Translations under genes and position numbers: made by a program
Notes under the pieces: generated by a model
What the model was told of the DNA's origin: nothing
Seen by the model: only the letters and a program-made list of their open reading frames with translations
Databases searched by the model: none
Shown: positions 51,085 through 59,961 of the stretch, piece after piece
How positions within the stretch are numbered: position 1 is the first letter of the stretch
How the letters are laid out: the number at the start of each line of letters is the position of its first letter
Assembly: GCF_035688975.1 (NCBI RefSeq)
Contig: NZ_DASSMH010000051.1
Span: 5,126 to 69,125 of the forward strand
Reading direction: 5' to 3'
Origin: CALMNV01 sp035688975
GTDB lineage: Bacteria; Actinomycetota; Actinomycetes; Actinomycetales; Dermatophilaceae
Length of the DNA: 64,000 bases

Positions 51085-51259
51085 GAGGTCTCCCCTGACT
51101 CGAAGAAAGGACGGCGGACCCGGTGGGGCCCCGCGGAGAGGATATCGCGGGCGCAGGAGACCCAGGAACATAGCGGGACAAATGGCCGCATCCGCGAGCT
51201 GTCGCTCGAAGGGGAACGAGCGACCGGTCGCTCCACCTGGTCGTGCGAGACTGTCGAGA

Positions 51260-51508
51260 GTGCGGATGAGTCACTTCTGGACCCTGATGAACGACGAGTT
51301 CGGGCAGGCGTATGCCGGTTCGCTGGCCCGCGACCACGTGCTTCATGCGCTGTCCGGCCGCACCGTCCTGCAGGCCATCGAGGACGGCGTGCCGCCGCGG
51401 GACGTCTGGGAGGCGATCTGCGAGGACATGGAGGTCCCGGCCGAGCGCCGGCTCGGCCGGAGCGCCCGCCCGGCTCGAGGCGCCCAGGGCGGCCAGACGC
51501 ACCGGTAG
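51260..51508 (+). CDS. DUF3046 family protein
   Basis: 82 residues. MRMSHFWTLMNDEFGQAYAG at the start and GVPPRDVWEAICEDMEVP near 49 are typical of the family, whose gene commonly lies just before recA in actinobacteria. Function unknown. The GTG at 51260 matches family length; ATG 51266 is the alternative. Confidence 0.88.
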   Translation: MRMSHFWTLMNDEFGQAYAGSLARDHVLHALSGRTVLQAIEDGVPPRDVWEAICEDMEVPAERRLGRSARPARGAQGGQTHR

Positions 51509-51556
51509 TCGAGAAACGCGGTCGTCGAGAAACGCGGTCGTCGAGAAACCAGGGTC
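51508..51556. repeat. 16-bp tandem repeat upstream of recA
   Basis: GTCGAGAAACGCGGTC occurs twice, followed by a 17-base variant GTCGAGAAACCAGGGTC. The array starts at the DUF3046 stop codon. Confidence 0.9.
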
Positions 51557-51578
51557 GTGGGCGTGTCGTGGACCTGCG

Positions 51579-51600
51579 TCGAACGTCTGTTCGGTAGTGT
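51579..51600 (+). promoter_or_regulatory. LexA (SOS) box and -10 of recA
   Basis: TCGAACGTCTGTTCGG (51579-51594) matches the actinobacterial SOS box TCGAAC-n4-GTTCGA with one mismatch. TAGTGT follows immediately as a probable -10, so LexA would cover the promoter. recA starts 163 bases downstream, leaving a long leader. Confidence 0.8.
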
Positions 51601-51762
51601 TGTGCACAGGACCGGTACCGTCCGGGCATCGTCCACAGGCCGTCTCGTGGAGCACATCGATGTCGGTGCCGGCACCTAACGTCTGATCCGACCGCGAAGG
51701 ACCAACGAGCCGTCGGGTTGCAGGTAGGCGACCGCCACGCAGACGGCAGACAGGTGACTGAC

Positions 51763-52806
51763 ATGGCAATGGTGCAGGACAAGGACAAGGCGCTCGCCAC
51801 GGTGATGGGCCAGATCGAGAAGGCCCACGGCAAGGGCGCGGTGATGCGCCTCGGTGACGACATCCGTCCGCCGATCGAGGTGATCCCCACCGGGTCGATC
51901 TCGCTCGACGTGGCTCTGGGCATCGGCGGCCTCCCGCGGGGCCGCATCGTGGAGATCTACGGCCCGGAGTCCTCGGGAAAGACGACGGTCGCGCTCCACG
52001 CGGTCGCCAACGCGCAGAAGGCGGGCGGCATCGCGGCGTTCATCGACGCCGAGCACGCGCTCGACCCGGAGTACGCCAAGAAGCTCGGCGTCGACACCGA
52101 CGCGCTGCTCGTCTCCCAGCCCGACACGGGGGAGCAGGCGCTCGAGATCGCCGACATGCTGATCCGATCCGGAGCCCTCGACATCATCGTCATCGACTCC
52201 GTCGCCGCGCTGGTGCCCCGCGCGGAGATCGAGGGCGAGATGGGCGACAGCCACGTCGGCCTGCAGGCCCGCCTCATGTCCCAGGCACTGCGCAAGCTCA
52301 CCGGAGCGATCAACACCACCGGGACGACTGCCATCTTCATCAACCAGCTGCGCGAGAAGATCGGCGTCATGTTCGGCTCGCCGGAGACGACGACGGGTGG
52401 CAAGGCCCTGAAGTTCTACGCCTCGGTGCGCCTCGACGTGCGCCGCATCGAGACGCTCAAGGACGGCACCGACCCGGTCGGCAACCGGACCCGCGTCAAG
52501 GTCGTCAAGAACAAGGTGTCCCCGCCGTTCAAGCAGGCCGAGTTCGACATCCTCTACGGTCACGGCATCTCACGTGAGGGCGGCCTGATCGACATGGGAG
52601 TGGACCACGGCTTCATCCGCAAGGCCGGCGCCTGGTACACCTACGAGGGCGACCAGCTCGGACAGGGCAAGGAGAACGCGCGCAACTTCCTCCGGGACAA
52701 CCCCGACCTGGCGGACGAGATCGAGAAGAAGGTCAAGGAGAAGCTCGGCGTCGGTCCCCGGGTCGACCGGCCGGCCGAGGTCGCGGACGTGCCCGTCGAG
52801 TTCTGA
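51763..52806 (+). CDS. recA: Recombinase RecA
   Basis: Strand-exchange protein and SOS co-protease. 347 residues: Walker A GPESSGKTT near 67, IIVIDSVAALVPRAEIEGE near 141, DNA-binding loop 2 region INQLREKIGVMFGSPETTTG near 198. No intein is present. Start ATG 51763; an in-frame upstream ATG is not supported. recX follows after two bases, and the SOS box upstream shows DNA-damage control. Confidence 0.98.
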   Translation: MAMVQDKDKALATVMGQIEKAHGKGAVMRLGDDIRPPIEVIPTGSISLDVALGIGGLPRGRIVEIYGPESSGKTTVALHAVANAQKAGGIAAFIDAEHALDPEYAKKLGVDTDALLVSQPDTGEQALEIADMLIRSGALDIIVIDSVAALVPRAEIEGEMGDSHVGLQARLMSQALRKLTGAINTTGTTAIFINQLREKIGVMFGSPETTTGGKALKFYASVRLDVRRIETLKDGTDPVGNRTRVKVVKNKVSPPFKQAEFDILYGHGISREGGLIDMGVDHGFIRKAGAWYTYEGDQLGQGKENARNFLRDNPDLADEIEKKVKEKLGVGPRVDRPAEVADVPVEF

Positions 52807-52808
52807 TC

Positions 52809-53357
52809 GTGGTGCCTCCCGCGACGGGCCCGGAGGCAGCTGCGACGCGCGCCGCCGCGGGCGCGGACGCGCCGGCGGACCCTGAGGCGGTGGCCAGAGC
52901 CATCGTCCTGCGGCAGCTGACGGTCGCGCCGCGCAGCCGGGCCCAGCTCGAGAAGAAGCTGCGCGACCGCGGCTGTCCCGACGACGTGGCGGGCCGGGTC
53001 CTCGACCGGATGACCGAGGTCGGTCTGGTCGACGACGAGGCCTACGCGGAGCTGCTCGTGCGCTCGAGGCATTCGAGCCGGGGGCTCTCCCGGCGTGCGC
53101 TGGCGCAGGAGCTGCGGAAGCAGGGCATCGACAAGGAGCTCGCCGACGGGGCGCTCGAGCAGGTCGGCGCGGCGCAGGAGCGCGCCCGCGCGGAGGAGCT
53201 CGTGGCCAGGCGGCTGCGCACCATGCATGGCCTCGACGCCGACGTGCAGGCCCGGCGCCTCGCCGGGATGCTGGCCCGCAAGGGCTACTCCGGCGACGTC
53301 GCGTGGCCGGTCATCCGCGACGCCATCGCGGGGGCCGCGGAGCACCAGCGCGACTGA
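52809..53357 (+). CDS. recX: Regulatory protein RecX
   Basis: Limits RecA filament activity. 182 residues, helical repeats with RQLTVAPRSRAQLEKKLRDR near 35, VGLVDDEAYAELLVRSRHSS near 76 and LARKGYSGDVAWPVI near 155. GTG start two bases after recA; the first 20 residues are Ala-rich and a later start is possible. Confidence 0.93.
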   Translation: MVPPATGPEAAATRAAAGADAPADPEAVARAIVLRQLTVAPRSRAQLEKKLRDRGCPDDVAGRVLDRMTEVGLVDDEAYAELLVRSRHSSRGLSRRALAQELRKQGIDKELADGALEQVGAAQERARAEELVARRLRTMHGLDADVQARRLAGMLARKGYSGDVAWPVIRDAIAGAAEHQRD

Positions 53358-53372
53358 GCGGCAGGCATGACA

Positions 53373-53414
53373 GCCCAAGGGGGCAAGGACCCTCAGGTCC
53401 TCGCCCCCTTGGGC
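53373..53414. terminator. recAX / yceI bidirectional terminator
   Basis: GCCCAAGGGGGC-A-AGGACC pairs with GGTCCT-C-GCCCCCTTGGGC, a 19-bp stem with one mismatch and a CTCA loop, between convergent genes. Confidence 0.85.
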
Positions 53415-53429
53415 CTACGGTCGCGAGGC

Positions 53430-54050
53430 TCAGGCCTGCGCCGGCACCTGGGCGATCGCCGAGATGTCGAACTCCAGCGTGACCTTCTCGCTCACGAGGA
53501 CGCCGCCGGTCTCGAGGGCGGCCTGGAAGGAGAGGTTCCAGTCGGTGCGGTTGATGGTGGTGCTGCCCTCGAAGCCGATCCGGGTGTTGCCGAAGGGGTC
53601 CTTGGCGGAGCCGGTCTCCTCGAAGGGGATCGTCACGCTCTTGGTGACGCCGTTGATGGTCAGGTCACCCGTGATGTCCCACTCGCCACCGTTGCGCTCG
53701 ACCTTGGTGGAGACGAAGGTGATCTGGGGGTGGTTCTCGACGTCGAAGAAGTCCGGGGTCTTGAGGTGGCCGTCGCGCTGGGCGTTGCCCGTGGTGACGC
53801 TGGCGGCCTGGATGACGACCGAGACGGAGGAGGCGGCCGGGTTGGCGGCGTCGACGTGCGCCGTGCCCTCGAACTCGTCGAACTGGCCGCGGACCTTGGT
53901 CACCATGGCGTGCCGGGCGGAGAAGCCGAGGCGGGTGTGCGTGGGGTCGATGACGTAGTCACCCGAGAGGTCGGCGACGATGCTGGAGGTCTCCTCGGCC
54001 GCGACGGGGGCGGGGGCGGCGGCGTTGCTGGAGCGGTTGAACAGTCCCAT
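53430..54050 (-). CDS. YceI-family lipocalin-like protein
   Basis: 206 residues. YVIDPTHTRLGFSARHAMVT near 31 and FFDVENHPQITFVSTKVE near 99 are YceI signatures; the fold is a beta barrel that binds isoprenoid lipids. There is no signal peptide, so this copy is cytoplasmic, with a 28-residue Ala/Pro-rich start. The upstream region carries two TTGA-n4-TCAA sites. Confidence 0.92.
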   Translation of the reverse strand: MGLFNRSSNAAAPAPVAAEETSSIVADLSGDYVIDPTHTRLGFSARHAMVTKVRGQFDEFEGTAHVDAANPAASSVSVVIQAASVTTGNAQRDGHLKTPDFFDVENHPQITFVSTKVERNGGEWDITGDLTINGVTKSVTIPFEETGSAKDPFGNTRIGFEGSTTINRTDWNLSFQAALETGGVLVSEKVTLEFDISAIAQVPAQA

Positions 54051-54070
54051 GATGGTTCCTCACGTTGTTA

Positions 54071-54116
54071 TTGAACTTTCAATCATGAGTATGGACCTAC
54101 TTAGTTGAAGTGTCAA
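54071..54116. promoter_or_regulatory. Two TTGA-n4-TCAA sites, possible MarR-type operator
   Basis: TTGAACTTTCAA (54071-54082, perfect palindrome) and TTGAAGTGTCAA (54105-54116) lie 34 bases apart in an A+T-rich gap between yceI and miaB. Such sites are typical for MarR-like regulators; none is encoded nearby. Confidence 0.45.
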
Positions 54117-54148
54117 GTGCGATCTCACGCCGTAGGCTTGACGGTGCC

Positions 54149-55687
54149 ATGACGACGCAGAAGACCTATGACGTGCGCACCCACGGGTGCCAGATGAACG
54201 TCCACGACAGCGAGCGACTGGCCGGGCTCCTCGAGACCGCCGGCTACGTCGACCTGGCAAGCGTGCCCGCCGCGGAGCGACCGGAGGTCGCGGACGTCGT
54301 CGTCTTCAACACCTGCGCCGTCCGGGAGAACGCGGACAACAAGCTCTACGGCAACCTCGGCCAGCTGCGCCCGGCCAAGCTGCGCAATCCCGACATGCAG
54401 ATCGCCGTGGGCGGGTGCCTGGCCCAGAAGGACCGTGGCCTCATCGTCGACAAGGCGCCCTGGGTCGACGTCGTCTTCGGCACCCACAACCTCGGCTCGC
54501 TGCCGGTCCTGCTCGACCGCGCCGCCCACAACAGGCGGGCCCAGGTGGAGATCCTCGAGAGCCTCGAGGTGTTCCCTTCCACCCTGCCGACCCGGCGCGA
54601 CTCGGCATACAGCGCGTGGGTCTCGATCTCCGTCGGCTGCAACAACACGTGCACCTTCTGCATCGTGCCGAGCCTGCGGGGCAAGGAGGCGGACCGGCGC
54701 CCGGGCGAGGTGCTTGCCGAGATCGAGGCGCTCGTCGCCCAGGGCGTCGTCGAGATCACGCTGCTGGGGCAGAACGTCAACACGTATGGCGTCGAGTTCG
54801 GCGACCGGCTTGCCTTCGGCAAGCTGCTCCGCGCGTGCGGCGAGGTGGACGGGCTCGAGCGGGTCCGGTTCACCAGCCCGCACCCCGCCGCCTTCACCGA
54901 CGACGTGATCCGCGCCATGGCGGAGACGCCCAACGTCATGCCGAGCCTGCACATGCCGCTGCAGTCCGGCTCGGACAAGGTGCTGCGGGACATGCGCCGC
55001 TCCTACCGCAGCGCCCGCTTCCTCCGCATCCTCGACGAGGTCCGTGAGCAGATCCCCGACGCCGCCATCACGACGGACGTCATCGTCGGCTTCCCCGGCG
55101 AGACCGAGGCGGACTTCCAGGGCACCCTCGACGTCGTCCGGGCGGCGCGCTTCTCGAGCGCCTTCACCTTCCAGTACTCCGTCCGACCCGGGACGCCCGC
55201 GGCCACGATGGACGGGCAGGTCCCCAAGGAGGTCGTCCAGGAGCGCTTCGAGCGCCTCATCGCCCTGCAGGAGCAGGTGAGCTGGGCCGAGAACCGGCGG
55301 ATCGAGGGCCGCGAGGTCGAGGTGCTCGTCGCCCCGAGCGAGGGCCGCAAGGACGCTGAGACCCGGCGCCTGTCCGGGCGCGCGAGGGACAACCGCCTCG
55401 TCCACTTCGCCGTGCCGCAGGGCGCGGACGTCCCCCGGCCGGGTGACCTCGTGACCGTCGGGGTGACCTACGGCGCCCCGCACCACCTGGTCGCCGACGC
55501 CGGGCTCACCGGCGGGCCGTATGCCGTGCGGCGCACCCGGGGCGGCGACGCGTGGGCGGCGCTGCAGGCGGACCCGGCCGCCGCCGGCAGGCCCCGCGTC
55601 AGCCTCGGCATGCCGTCCGTCGGCCGTCCCGACGTCCCGTCCCACGCGGCCGGCAGGGCCCCGGCGCCAGGCTGCACCGCCGGGTGA
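54149..55687 (+). CDS. miaB: tRNA-2-methylthio-N6-dimethylallyladenosine synthase MiaB
   Basis: Radical SAM methylthiotransferase for A37 of tRNAs reading UNN codons. 512 residues: TYDVRTHGCQMNVHDSERLA near 6, NTCAVRENADNKL near 55, cluster motif SVGCNNTCTFCIVPSLRGKE near 155 and a C-terminal TRAM domain, then about 50 residues of Ala/Pro-rich tail. Substrate is made by MiaA, also encoded here. TAGGCT ten bases before the ATG may be the -10. Confidence 0.96.
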   Translation: MTTQKTYDVRTHGCQMNVHDSERLAGLLETAGYVDLASVPAAERPEVADVVVFNTCAVRENADNKLYGNLGQLRPAKLRNPDMQIAVGGCLAQKDRGLIVDKAPWVDVVFGTHNLGSLPVLLDRAAHNRRAQVEILESLEVFPSTLPTRRDSAYSAWVSISVGCNNTCTFCIVPSLRGKEADRRPGEVLAEIEALVAQGVVEITLLGQNVNTYGVEFGDRLAFGKLLRACGEVDGLERVRFTSPHPAAFTDDVIRAMAETPNVMPSLHMPLQSGSDKVLRDMRRSYRSARFLRILDEVREQIPDAAITTDVIVGFPGETEADFQGTLDVVRAARFSSAFTFQYSVRPGTPAATMDGQVPKEVVQERFERLIALQEQVSWAENRRIEGREVEVLVAPSEGRKDAETRRLSGRARDNRLVHFAVPQGADVPRPGDLVTVGVTYGAPHHLVADAGLTGGPYAVRRTRGGDAWAALQADPAAAGRPRVSLGMPSVGRPDVPSHAAGRAPAPGCTAG

Positions 55688-55690
55688 CGG

Positions 55691-56566
55691 TCACCCCCTC
55701 GGTCGCGGCCCGAGGGAGTCGGCGAACGCGCGGACTGCTGCCTCGAAGGCGGCGGGCTGCTCGGCATACGTGACGTGCCCCGAACCGGGCAGTTCGACGA
55801 GTGAGGCGTTGATGAGCCCACTGGCAAGCCGGGCCGCGATGGTCCGCAGTGCCGGGTGGCTCTCGGACCCGGTGAGGACGAGAACCGGCACGTCAATGGC
55901 CGCCAGGGTGGCCGCGTCGACCGGGTCGGCCGGCTCCGTGAGGGCGGGCAAGAGCATCGGCGCATTGTCACGGTAGCGATCCCGACGGCGCTCGTCGATG
56001 GCCTCCCACAGGCCGGGGCAGACCACCTCGAAGAAGGCGTCGACGGCGGCCCGGGGGCCCCGGCTCGCGACCGCGGCGTCCACGGCCGGTGCGACGTCGC
56101 GCTTCAGCGCCGCGCCTGCGGCGGGGTCGAGGGGGAACAGCGGCGGCTCGGAGAGCACGGCGGCGCCGACCACGCCGGGGTGCCGGCGCAGTACCTCGAA
56201 CCCGACGTAGGCGCCGCCGCTCGAGCCCACCAGCGTGCAGCCCCTCAGGCCCAGCGTCTCGATGAGCGCGGCCGCGTCGTCGGCGTGCGTGGCGTAGGAC
56301 TGGTCCCTCGCGCCGGCGGGACTGCGGCTGTGCCCGCGCCGGTCGTACGCAAGGCAGGTGAAGCGGTCCGAGAGCCGGCGCACCTGGTCCGTCCAGACCT
56401 CGGCGTCGCCGCACATCCCGTGGACGAACGCCAGCGGAGGACCGTTCCCCTCGGCTTTGACGTACAGCTCGGTGTCGCGGACTGGCACGAGGCGCCCAAC
56501 GTCCGAACCGGGGAGCGAGTCTCGAGCAAGGGGGGTTGGGGTCGTTGGCGAGCCGAGGTGGGTCAT
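55691..56566 (-). CDS. Alpha/beta hydrolase
   Basis: 291 residues. Oxyanion motif AFVHGMCGDAEVW near 46, nucleophile elbow TLVGSSGGAYVGFEV near 111, acid VLVLTGSESHPAL near 226 and catalytic His in GSGHVTYAEQP near 259. Likely an esterase or similar; substrate unknown. CAGGAGG lies five bases before the ATG. A 16-bp palindrome is located 56 bases upstream. Ends three bases from miaB. Confidence 0.88.
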   Translation of the reverse strand: MTHLGSPTTPTPLARDSLPGSDVGRLVPVRDTELYVKAEGNGPPLAFVHGMCGDAEVWTDQVRRLSDRFTCLAYDRRGHSRSPAGARDQSYATHADDAAALIETLGLRGCTLVGSSGGAYVGFEVLRRHPGVVGAAVLSEPPLFPLDPAAGAALKRDVAPAVDAAVASRGPRAAVDAFFEVVCPGLWEAIDERRRDRYRDNAPMLLPALTEPADPVDAATLAAIDVPVLVLTGSESHPALRTIAARLASGLINASLVELPGSGHVTYAEQPAAFEAAVRAFADSLGPRPRG

Positions 56567-56621
56567 CTGGTCCTCCTGACGGTGAGAGCTCCAGCATCTG
56601 TCGTGTCGACGTCCCGTGGAA

Positions 56622-56637
56622 TGGGGCGATCGCCCCA
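56622..56637. promoter_or_regulatory. 16-bp perfect palindrome, possible operator
   Basis: TGGGGCGATCGCCCCA lies between the alpha/beta hydrolase start and the end of the HD-GYP gene. It falls between possible -35 (TTGTTC) and -10 boxes on the minus strand. Confidence 0.35.
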
Positions 56638-56701
56638 ACGTGAACAAGCCCGAGACGGCGGCTCGTCAGGGCCGTCGGGGCGCCGCCGAGGGGCCGACGC
56701 G

Positions 56702-58261
56702 TCATTCGGGCAGGATCCCGTGCTCCAGTGCGAACACGGCCGCGGCTGCCCGGCTGTGGGTCTGCGTCTTGGCGTAAAGGTTCTCCACGTGCCGCCCGAC
56801 GGTCTTGACGGACAGCTGCAGCCGGCTCGCGATCTGCCTGTTGGAATTGCCGGCGGCGAGCAGGCGAAGGACCTCGGTCTCCCGCCCCGTCAAGCCCGCG
56901 GGCGCTCGGTGGTGCCCGCGGCGGGACGTCCCGGCCTGGACTCCGAGCACGGCGTCCACGGCGGCGGGGTCGAGGGCCCCTTCGTCCACCGCCGAGCGCA
57001 GCGCCGTGGTGACGCCGCCGGGGTCGAGGCCGGCCCGGTCCGGCGTCCCCTGCCTCAGCAGGGCGCACAGGTCGGCTGCGGCCAACACCCGGGCCGGTAT
57101 GTCGAGTTGGGCGCCGCGCAGGCCGCGGTGGTAGCCACGCCCGTCGAGCCGCTCATGATGGGCCGCGGCCAAGGCGGCATACGACTGCAGGCCGGCGCAC
57201 TGAGCGAGCACCCGCTCGGTCAGGTATGGGTGCAGCCGCTCCCGCTCCCGCGCCGCCGCTCCCACCTGACCGGACCGCGCGGTCCGTCCGTGGGGCACGC
57301 CGACCCTCCCGACGTCGTGCACCAGCCCGGCCCGGCGCAGGGCAGTCGTGTCACCCTCCGCGAGTCCGCACCATCTCCCGGCCGCCTCGGCGAGGGCGGC
57401 CACCCTCCTCGAGTGGCCGCGCAGCCAGGGCGACTTCAGATCGGCGAAGTCGGCGACCGCGGTGAGTGCCAGGTCGAGCGCCGCGTCGTCCAGCCGTCCG
57501 TGTGGCGCCGGCTCCACGGCCATGACCTCCTCCCACAGCGGGACGGCGTCCAGCCGTGCGAGCTCCGCTGGTCCGACCTCGAGGCACGCGTCCACCACTG
57601 TCGGGTCATAGGCGCGCCCGCGCCGGCGACGCAGGACCTCGAGGGCCAGCGCGGTCCCGCTTGCCCGGGCATGGAGCTGCAGGTCACCCGCCGCGACAAC
57701 GATGCGCACAGCCGCAGGGATGGCGTCGCCTGACAAGCCGGACGGCGCCCCCTTGCCGTCCCATCGTTCGTAGGCGTGTGCGAGGGCGGCGAGGACCTGC
57801 GGCCCGCAGCCGAGTCTCGTGCCCAGTCGGACGGCGGTCTCGCAGTGGGTCGACAGCGACCGATGTCCGCCGCCGGGGTCGGCCAGCACCGCGGCCAGCC
57901 GAGCGGCGCGCAGTGGCGGGAACGCGTCGCGGGCAACGCTGCGCACGAGGGAGGCTACTTGTTCGCGTGGGGACCCCATGGTCGCCGGCGCCATGGCCGA
58001 GAGGAAAGCCGTCTCGTCCCCGGCCACCAGCCGGGCCGTCTCCCACGCATCCGAGGTGCACCCGAGGAAGCGCAGGAGGGAGAACTGGTGAACCGCCCGC
58101 AGCGTCTCGCCGTCAGCGCCCATCGCCCGGCCGACCGTCATCGCCAGCACGCACGTCATCAGGCCGCGCTCAAGGGGTTGTCCGGTGCCGAGATCCGTCG
58201 CCAGGGCCAGCGAGGCGAGCAACTCGGAGGTCCGCGTTCCGCCGTCGCGAGAGGCCGACAC
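56702..58261 (-). CDS. HD-GYP phosphodiesterase-like protein with LuxR HTH
   Basis: 519 residues. A degenerate HD-like half (about 1-225; HAYERWDGKGAPSGLSGD near 150) precedes a second half with LVHDVGRVGVP near 311 and HHERLDGRGYHRGL near 363, the HD and GYP-type motifs (GYH here). The C-terminus (about 450-510) is a LuxR helix-turn-helix, LTGRETEVLRLLAAGNSNRQ. This suggests a one-component regulator sensing a cyclic dinucleotide or similar ligand. GTG start at 58261 supported by a TAGGGT box seven bases upstream. Confidence 0.85.
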   Translation of the reverse strand: MSASRDGGTRTSELLASLALATDLGTGQPLERGLMTCVLAMTVGRAMGADGETLRAVHQFSLLRFLGCTSDAWETARLVAGDETAFLSAMAPATMGSPREQVASLVRSVARDAFPPLRAARLAAVLADPGGGHRSLSTHCETAVRLGTRLGCGPQVLAALAHAYERWDGKGAPSGLSGDAIPAAVRIVVAAGDLQLHARASGTALALEVLRRRRGRAYDPTVVDACLEVGPAELARLDAVPLWEEVMAVEPAPHGRLDDAALDLALTAVADFADLKSPWLRGHSRRVAALAEAAGRWCGLAEGDTTALRRAGLVHDVGRVGVPHGRTARSGQVGAAARERERLHPYLTERVLAQCAGLQSYAALAAAHHERLDGRGYHRGLRGAQLDIPARVLAAADLCALLRQGTPDRAGLDPGGVTTALRSAVDEGALDPAAVDAVLGVQAGTSRRGHHRAPAGLTGRETEVLRLLAAGNSNRQIASRLQLSVKTVGRHVENLYAKTQTHSRAAAAVFALEHGILPE

Positions 58262-58268
58262 GGTGCTG

Positions 58269-58274
58269 ACCCTA
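58269..58274 (-). promoter_or_regulatory. Putative -10 box of the HD-GYP/LuxR gene
   Basis: Minus strand TAGGGT, seven bases before the GTG at 58261; leaderless. Confidence 0.5.
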
Positions 58275-58372
58275 CGCCGCTCGCCGGCGCGCTCGTACGG
58301 CCAGGGCGCCGAAACCCAGCTCCGACGTCGCCGGTTGCAGGCTCCTGCGGGCCGCGTGCTTGACTTGCGCGC

Positions 58373-58978
58373 ATGCCCGTCCGCCGCATCGTCATCGCCG
58401 GTGACCCCGTCCTGCACCGCAGCGCCGCCCTCGTGACCGAGGTCGACGACGCGCTGCGCACGCTCGTCGCCGACATGGTCGAGACCAACGACGCGGCCAA
58501 CGGCGTCGGGCTCGCGGCGCCGCAGATCGGCGTCGGGCTGCGGGTCTTCATCTGGAAGATGGCCAACGACGACGGCGTCCCGGCGACCGGTCACGTCATC
58601 AACCCCATCGTGACGACGTCGCGCGTGCCGCACGAGCCGCCCGACCCGCACGACGAGGCCGAGGGCTGCCTCTCGGTGCCCGGGGAGTCGTTTCCACTCA
58701 AACGAGCCGCCACGGCGCACGTCGTCGGCACCGACCTCGACGGCAACACAATGGAGTTCGACGCCACCGGATGGTTCGCCCGGTGCATGCAGCACGAGTA
58801 CGACCACCTCAACGGCACCCTCTACGTCGACCGGCTCGAGGACCGGTGGCGCAAGAAGGCCCGCAAGGCGGTCAAGCGCAACGGGTGGGGCACGCCGGGA
58901 CACTCGTGGCTGCCCGGCGTGGACGCGGACCCGTTCGGGCACGGCGAGGACGATGCGCCCGACGAGCACCTCGCCTGA
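58373..58978 (+). CDS. def: Peptide deformylase
   Basis: Removes the formyl group from new proteins. 201 residues: GVGLAAPQIGVGLRVF near 44, EGCLSVPGESF near 97 with the metal Cys and QHEYDHLNGTLYVDRL near 139 with the metal His pair and Glu. The C-terminus is longer than in E. coli. Overlaps miaA by 26 bases. Confidence 0.96.
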   Translation: MPVRRIVIAGDPVLHRSAALVTEVDDALRTLVADMVETNDAANGVGLAAPQIGVGLRVFIWKMANDDGVPATGHVINPIVTTSRVPHEPPDPHDEAEGCLSVPGESFPLKRAATAHVVGTDLDGNTMEFDATGWFARCMQHEYDHLNGTLYVDRLEDRWRKKARKAVKRNGWGTPGHSWLPGVDADPFGHGEDDAPDEHLA

Positions 58979-59960
58979 GCCGCCTGCGTCGGTCATCGCC
59001 GTCGTCGGGGCCACCGCGAGCGGCAAGTCGGACCTCGGCCTGGAGCTGGCGCAGCGGCTGGGCGGCGAGGTCGTCAACGCCGACGCCATGCAGCTCTACC
59101 GCGGGATGGACATCGGGACGGCCAAGCTGCCGGTGGGCGAGCGGCACGGCATACCGCACCACGAGCTCGACGTCCTCGAGGTGACCGAGGAGGCGAGTGT
59201 CGCGCGCTACCAGGTCGCGGCCCGAGCGGACGTGGCTGCGATCCGCGCGCGCGGACGGGCGCCGATTCTGGTGGGGGGCTCCGGGCTCTACCTCCGGGCC
59301 GCCCTTGACCGGCTCGACATCCCGCCGACCGACCCGGCCCTGCGGAGCCGGCTCGAGGAGGAGGCGCTGGAGCAGGGCGCGTCGGTCATGCACGCGCGCC
59401 TCGCCCGGCTCGACCCCGCGGCCGCCGCCGGCATCCTGCCGGCCAACGTCCGGCGCGTCGTCCGCGCGCTCGAGGTGGTCACGCTGACCGGTCGGCCCTT
59501 CAGCGCGACCATGCCGACGCGCCGGTTTCTCTGTCCCACAACCATGCTCGGCCTCCGCGTGTCCCGGGAGGTGCTCGACGAGCGCATCGACCGGCGGGTC
59601 GAGCGGATGTGGCGCGACGGGCTGCTCGAGGAGGTGCGCGGCCTGCTGCCGCTGGGGCTGCGCGAGGGCTTCACGGCCAGCCGCGCCATCGGCTACCGCC
59701 AGGCCGTCGAGGTCCTCGACGGCGTCTCGACGGCCGAGGCCGCGATCGCCGAGACAGCCCGCGCCACCCGGCGCTACGCGCGCCGGCAGGAGTCCTGGTT
59801 CCGCGCGGACCCCCGCATCGTGTGGCTCGACGCGCAGGCGCCGGACCTCGTCGAGCGGGCCCTCGACGTCGTTTGTGCCCGGGCGCTCCGGCACGACCCT
59901 TCGACTGGCGACCCACCGCCCCCGCCCGGAGGGGCGGGCGCCATGCCGGACAATGGCTGA
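58953..59960 (+). CDS. miaA: tRNA dimethylallyltransferase MiaA
   Basis: Adds the isopentenyl group to A37 of tRNA, the substrate of MiaB. 335 residues: P-loop VVGATASGKSDLGLELA near 17, NADAMQLYRGMDIGTAKLP near 42 and VGGSGLYLRAAL near 106. ATG lies inside the end of def. dapF begins within one base of its stop, the usual order. Confidence 0.95.
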   Translation: MRPTSTSPEPPASVIAVVGATASGKSDLGLELAQRLGGEVVNADAMQLYRGMDIGTAKLPVGERHGIPHHELDVLEVTEEASVARYQVAARADVAAIRARGRAPILVGGSGLYLRAALDRLDIPPTDPALRSRLEEEALEQGASVMHARLARLDPAAAAGILPANVRRVVRALEVVTLTGRPFSATMPTRRFLCPTTMLGLRVSREVLDERIDRRVERMWRDGLLEEVRGLLPLGLREGFTASRAIGYRQAVEVLDGVSTAEAAIAETARATRRYARRQESWFRADPRIVWLDAQAPDLVERALDVVCARALRHDPSTGDPPPPPGGAGAMPDNG

Positions 59961-59961
59961 C

